64,000 bases of DNA from CAVQCX01 sp963775335 (GTDB lineage: Bacteria > Pseudomonadota > Gammaproteobacteria > Chromatiales > Chromatiaceae): the NCBI GenBank assembly GCA_963775335.1, contig CAVZIJ010000003.1, forward strand, positions 2,294,001-2,358,000, read 5' to 3'. Position numbers and translations under genes: made by a program. Positions 59,814 to 64,000 of the stretch are shown in pieces. The number at the start of each line of letters is the position of its first letter. The stretch's first letter is position 1. A model generated the notes under the pieces. The model was not told the origin of the DNA. It did not search any database and was given only the letters and a program-made list of their open reading frames with translations.

Positions 59814-60314
59814 TCAGGAAGACCGGCGCCGACGCACTATCGTTTCGCCGAGCAGCACCAGCGCCACCCCGAGGCCGATCACGGAGTCCGCGAGGTTGAA
59901 TGCCGGCCAGCGGCCGTCCGCACTGAAGCCGGGCCAGCCACCCAGCGCTGGGTGGTGGAAATCTATGAAATCGACGACATACCCCAGGACCAGCCGGTCC
60001 ATCAGGTTGCCCAAGGCCCCGCCGAGGATCAGGGCGAGTCCCGCCGCGATGAACCGCTCGCGCCGGTCCAGTCGGAGCAGCCAAAGCAGTATCCCCAAAC
60101 TGATCACCGCGGCGAAGGCCGCCAGAGCCCAGCGCTGCCACCCCCCCTGATCACTCAGGAAGCTGAACGCGGCACCGGTGTTGTAGGTCAGCGTCAGGCT
60201 CAGAAACGAGGACAGAGGCTCAGGCCGCTGGAACGTGAGCCTGGCCGCGGCCAGCCATTTGGAGGCCTGATCGAGGCAGAGGACCAGCGCGGACAGCCAG
60301 AGCCAGCGACCCAT
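59814..60314 (-). CDS. lspA: Lipoprotein signal peptidase
   Basis: LspA cleaves signal peptides from diacylated prolipoproteins in the inner membrane. The 166-residue protein has four membrane helices, and its two catalytic Asp residues are in ALGNLMDRLVLGYVVDFIDF and WPAFNLADSVIGLG. The start is ATG 60314 (MGRWLWLSALVLCLDQASKW). It follows ileS with two bases between, the classic ileS-lspA arrangement. Confidence 0.96.
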   Translation of the reverse strand: MGRWLWLSALVLCLDQASKWLAAARLTFQRPEPLSSFLSLTLTYNTGAAFSFLSDQGGWQRWALAAFAAVISLGILLWLLRLDRRERFIAAGLALILGGALGNLMDRLVLGYVVDFIDFHHPALGGWPGFSADGRWPAFNLADSVIGLGVALVLLGETIVRRRRSS

Positions 60315-60316
60315 GA

Positions 60317-63140
60317 TCAGGCGAACCGCCGGGTCTCGCCGGCGCCGTCGACGTTCTCGACACAACGGCAGCACAGCTCCGGGTGCGCCGCGTGGGTGCC
60401 GACCTCCGCCCGATGGTGCCAACAGCGCACGCACTTGGCATGAGGTGAGGCCGTGATCCGGACCGCGAGCCCCTTGAAGTCGGTGTCCACCGCCTCGGGC
60501 GGGCGCACGTCCAGGGGGTGAACCCGGGCACCCGAGGTGATCAGGACAAATCGCAGCTCATCACCCAGGCGCCCGAGCAGCTCGCCCAGATCCTGGTCGC
60601 AGTACAGGTCGAGCTCCGCATCCAGGGAGCCGTTGCCCTCAGCACGGAATCGCTCCATCTCGGGTCCGAGTGCCATGCGGACCTGGATGATGCGGTCCCA
60701 GAAGTTGCGGTCGAAGGGATCACCCGGGTCCAGGGCGAACAGCCGGGCATACCAGGTATCGAGGAAGACGCTCGCGGGACGCTCTCCCGGGATGTGCGGC
60801 CAGATCTCCTCGGCGGTGAAGCTCAGCACCGGTGCGAGCCAGCGCACCAAAGCCTCGATTACATGGTACATCGCGCTCTGACAGGAGCGGCGCGGCAGGC
60901 TGTCCGCCGGGGTGGTGTACTGGCGGTCCTTGATCACGTCCAGGTAGAACCCACCCATGTCGACGGCGCAGAAATTGTGGACCTTCTGGTAGATCAGATG
61001 GAACTGATAGCTGCGGTAAGCCTCGATAATCTCCTGCTGGAGCTGGTGGGCCCGGTCGACCGCCCATCGGTCGAGCTCGATCATCTTCCCCGGGGCCACC
61101 CGGTGGCGCACGGGATCGAAGCCGGCCAGGTTGGCTAGGAGGAACCGGGCGGTGTTGCGGATGCGTCGGTAGGCGTCGGCGGTGCGTCTGAGGATCTCGT
61201 CGGAGACGCTCATCTCGCCGCGGTAGTCGGTGGCTGCGACCCAGAGCCGGATAATGTCCGCCCCGAGGGTCTTCATCACGTCCTGCGGGCTGACCACGTT
61301 GCCCAGGGACTTGGACATCTTGCGCCCCTGGGCGTCGACGGTGAAGCCATGGGTCATCACCGCGCGGTAAGGCGCCCGGTCGTTCATGGCCACCGAGCTG
61401 AGCAGCGAGGACTGGAACCAGCCCCGATGCTGGTCCGAGCCTTCCAGATAGAGATCGGCCGGAAAGGCGAGCCCTCCGCGGCGCTCCAGCACGCAGTAGT
61501 GGGTCACCCCGGAGTCGAACCAGAACGTCCAGGGTGTCGCGCACCTTCTCGTACTGCGCGGCATCGGCGCCAAGCAGCTCCCGTGGATCGAGCGCATACC
61601 AGGCCTCCACGCCGCCCTCTTCCACCCGGCGGGCCACCGCCTCGATCAACCGGTCGGTCTCGGGATGCAGGGCCCCGCTTTGACGCTGGACGAACAGCGC
61701 GATCGGCACGCCCCAGGTGCGCTGGCGCGAGATGCACCAGTCCGGACGGTTCTCGACCATCCCCGCGATCCGCGCCCTGCCCCAGTCGGGCAGCCAGGCT
61801 ACCTCGCCGATCTCGCGCAGGGCCGCCTCGCGCAGCCCCGCCTGCTCCATGCTGATGAACCACTGGGGAGTAGCGCGGAAGATAATCGGCGTCTTGTGCC
61901 GCCAGCAATGGGGATAGCTGTGGGTGAAACGCTCCTCGTGCACCAGGGTGCCCCGGGCCTTGAGCACGTCGATGACCTTCTCGTTGGCGCTGAGCACGTG
62001 CTGACCGGCGAACGTCTCGGTGTCCGCGAGAAAGCGCCCGTCGCCCCCTACGGGGTTGTCCACGGGCAAACCGTAGCGCTGGCCGACGATGTAGTCCTCG
62101 AGACCATGGCCGGGCGCGGTGTGCACCGCCCCCGTGCCCGCATCCAGGGTGACGTGCTCGCCGAGGATCACCGGGACCTGCCGAGCATAGAACGGGTGCT
62201 GTAGCTGCACCCCTTCCAGATCGGCCCCCGGCGCGTAGCCCTTGACCCGGTAATCGCTGATGCCGTAGCGGCCCATCACCTCCTTGAGCAGGGGGGCGGC
62301 GATGATCAGGCGCTCGCGCCCCAGGGGCCCGTCGCACTCGACGATGGCGTACTCCAGGGCCGGGCTCAGGGCGACCGCCTGATTCGCCGGGAGCGTCCAG
62401 GGCGTGGTCGTCCAGATCACCAGGGAGACCGGGCCGCTGCCGCACCCGCCTGGGCCATGGTGACAGCGGACCAGCAGGGCCGCCGGATCGACGAGCCGGA
62501 AGCGCACATCGATGGCATAGGAGCTCTTGTCCTTGTATTCGACCTCGGCCTCGGCCAAGGCCGAGCCGCAATCGGTGCACCAGTGCACCGGCTTGTAGCC
62601 CTTCTGCACATGACCCCGGGCAACGATGCGGCCGAGGGCGCGGACGATATCGGCCTCGAATCGATAGTCCATTGTCAGGTAGGGCCGGTCCCAGTCGCCG
62701 AGCACGCCCAGTCGCTTGAAGTCCAGGCGCTGGCGCTCGACCTGCTGGGCGGCATATTCGCGGCAGGCCTTGCGGAATCCCTCGGCATCCACCTTCTGGC
62801 CCACGCGTCCGACCTTCTTCTCCACCTGCAGCTCGATGGGCAGGCCGTGGCAATCCCAGCCCGGGACATAGGGCGCGTCGTAGCCGTCGAGACCCCGGCT
62901 CTTGACGATGATGTCCTTGAGCACCTTGTTGACCGCATGGCCGATGTGTATCTCGCCGTTGGCATAAGGGGGCCCATCGTGCAGGACGAACCTCGGCCGG
63001 CCCGCGGCGACCTCCCGCTGCAGGGCGTAGAGGCCCATCCCTTCCCATCGCCGGAGCATCTCGGGCTCGCGTTGAGCCAGATTAGCCTTCATCGGGAACG
63101 CGGTGCTGGGGAGGTTCAGGGTGCTCTTGTAGTCAGTCAC
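60317..63140 (-). CDS. ileS: Isoleucyl-tRNA synthetase, interrupted by one frameshift
   Basis: IleS charges tRNA-Ile. Class I motifs are present: HIGH-like HIGH in GEIHIGHAVNKVLKDIIVKS near residue 65, and KMSKS in DAQGRKMSKSLGNV. The editing domain lies between them (VIWTTTPWTLPANQAVALSP), and the C-terminal zinc cysteines are CVRCWHHRAEVG and CCRCVENVDG. The frame breaks at AA 61524-61525, where the expected DTLDVWFDSGVTHYC reads DTLDVLVRLRGD; removing one base restores about 940 residues. As the enzyme is essential, the break is probably a sequence error. lspA follows. Confidence 0.93.
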
Positions 63141-63194
63141 GACGATGCCTTTTCCTCTGCGTGCTCGGCGGATGCGACGGGAAGCGGGGACGCG

Positions 63195-64000
63195 TCAGCC
63201 GGGGGACAACCCGAGGCACGCGCGGGCCTCGAGAGCGTCGCGCTCGATCTGGCGGCGCAGCTCCTCGAACGAGGCGAACCGGCGCTCGTCCCTCAACCTC
63301 TGCGCAAACTCCACCTGGACGTGCTCGCCGTAGATGGCCCGATGAAAATCGAACAGGTGCACCTCCAGCAGGTACCGCGAATCCCCGCTCACCGTGGGGC
63401 GGATGCCGATGTTCGCAACCCCGGGCCAGACCCCTTCCGCGAGCCCATGGACCCGCGCAGCGAAGACGCCCCGCAGCGGGCTGGATCGACGATGCAGATC
63501 CAGGTTCGCGGTCGGGAACCCGATGCTTCGCCCCCGCTTGTCGCCGTGGGCGATCCGCCCGCAGATCCGGTAGGGGCGGCCCAACAGGCGCTCGGCGGCG
63601 CTCAGGTCACCCTCGCGCAGCGCCTCGCGGATGCGCGTGCTGCTCACCCGCCGTTCCTCCAACGAGAAGGTGCTCATGTTGTCGACGGCAAAGCCATGCA
63701 CTGCGCCCTCCCGGCGCAACAGCTCGATGTCGCCCGAGCGGCCGCGACCGAACCGGAAGTCATCGCCGACGAAGAGGTAGCGCACTCCCAGCCCCTCGAC
63801 CAGCAACCGGTGGATGAACTCCTCGGCCGACCGGGCGGCGAGCCGGGCATTGAACTCCAACAGCATGACCCGGTCCACGCCTGAATCGCGAATCGCCCCG
63901 AGCTTCTCGCGAAAGCGTGTGAGGCGCGCCGGTGCCGCCTCGGGCGAGAAGAACTCCTGAGGCTGCGGCTCGAAGGTGATCACAATAGCGGGCAGGCCCA
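63195..64000 (-). CDS. ribF: Bifunctional riboflavin kinase/FAD synthetase, N terminus beyond the window
   Basis: RibF phosphorylates riboflavin and adenylates FMN to FAD. The visible part starts within the nucleotidyltransferase domain (VITFEPQPQEFFSPEAAPAR, with YLFVGDDFRFGRGRSGDIEL and SSTRIREALREGDL). It continues into the kinase domain with YRICGRIAHGDKRGRSIGFP, TANLDL and VEFAQRLRDERRFASFEELR. The open frame runs off base 64000, so the first residues are missing. It precedes ileS, matching the conserved ribF-ileS-lspA order. Confidence 0.95.
   Translation of the reverse strand, partial: GLPAIVITFEPQPQEFFSPEAAPARLTRFREKLGAIRDSGVDRVMLLEFNARLAARSAEEFIHRLLVEGLGVRYLFVGDDFRFGRGRSGDIELLRREGAVHGFAVDNMSTFSLEERRVSSTRIREALREGDLSAAERLLGRPYRICGRIAHGDKRGRSIGFPTANLDLHRRSSPLRGVFAARVHGLAEGVWPGVANIGIRPTVSGDSRYLLEVHLFDFHRAIYGEHVQVEFAQRLRDERRFASFEELRRQIERDALEARACLGLSPG

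Noticed and set aside
1..64000. CRISPR arrays, tRNA or rRNA genes, prophage
   Set aside because: No regularly spaced repeats, no tRNA-like cloverleaf with the GGTTCGA arm, no rRNA core sequences and no phage structural genes were seen on reading through.

Overview
This 64 kb window is chromosomal DNA of high GC content (roughly two thirds by eye). The gene families point to a gammaproteobacterium: an ilvB-ilvN-ilvC-pssA-leuA cluster, fabA, a complete gsp type II secretion operon, ampD-ampE, a DUF1631 protein, a HugZ-like protein and a ribF-ileS-lspA block. The genus cannot be read from the sequence. An autotrophic or sulfur-oxidising lineage is only a guess, from the Ycf46-like ATPase, the sulfite-exporter remnant and the PII-linked transporter operon. 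Genes are closely packed, with many ATGA or GTGA overlaps. I saw no rRNA or tRNA gene, CRISPR array or phage.

Layout. 1-5037 (minus): branched-chain amino acid genes ilvB, ilvN, ilvC, then pssA and leuA, the last cut by the window edge. 5335-8661 (plus): DUF4124 protein, MIF-like tautomerase, proS, fabA. 8740-15237 (minus): a Sel1/SPOR protein and an iron/oxidative-stress set (rubrerythrin, Fe-S oxidoreductase, EncFtn-like ferritin, DUF3501). A 2.37 kb Tn5-like insertion sequence splits this set; its transposase is fused to a DUF4338 (DruA-like) domain. 15582-21875: cpdA, sfsA, a secreted proline-rich protein, and a divergent deacetylase/acetyltransferase pair. 21884-27095: a decayed sulfite-exporter/Fis remnant, a palindromic MITE-like element, exbB-exbD-tonB, and a hybrid histidine kinase with its response regulator. 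27251-37291: a lipoprotein, a DUF3050/HugZ haem-oxygenase-like group, gnd, phoU, an LTA-synthase-like enzyme, a Ycf46-like AAA ATPase, and a cbpA-cbpM chaperone pair.

37405-48817 (minus): gspC to gspN, the type II secretion system without the prepilin peptidase. 48992-53823: an EgtB/SUMF1-like enzyme, nadC, an FKBP isomerase and a DUF1631 protein. 54122-56422 (plus): two DUF1538 membrane proteins, a PII-like protein and a CBS-domain protein, which look like an uncharacterised regulated transporter. 56433-59681 (plus): thioredoxin, ampD, ampE, a CobC-like phosphatase and a BtuF-like protein. 59814-64000 (minus): lspA, ileS, ribF.

Four genes (an LTA-synthase-like enzyme, gspC, the EgtB-like enzyme and ileS) are each broken by one inserted or missing base in a run of the same base. 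Because ileS is essential, these are probably sequence errors. The most promising under-described items are the DUF1538/PII/CBS operon, the EncFtn-like ferritin with no visible encapsulin or targeting tail, the DUF4338-transposase fusion and the DUF3050/HugZ group.
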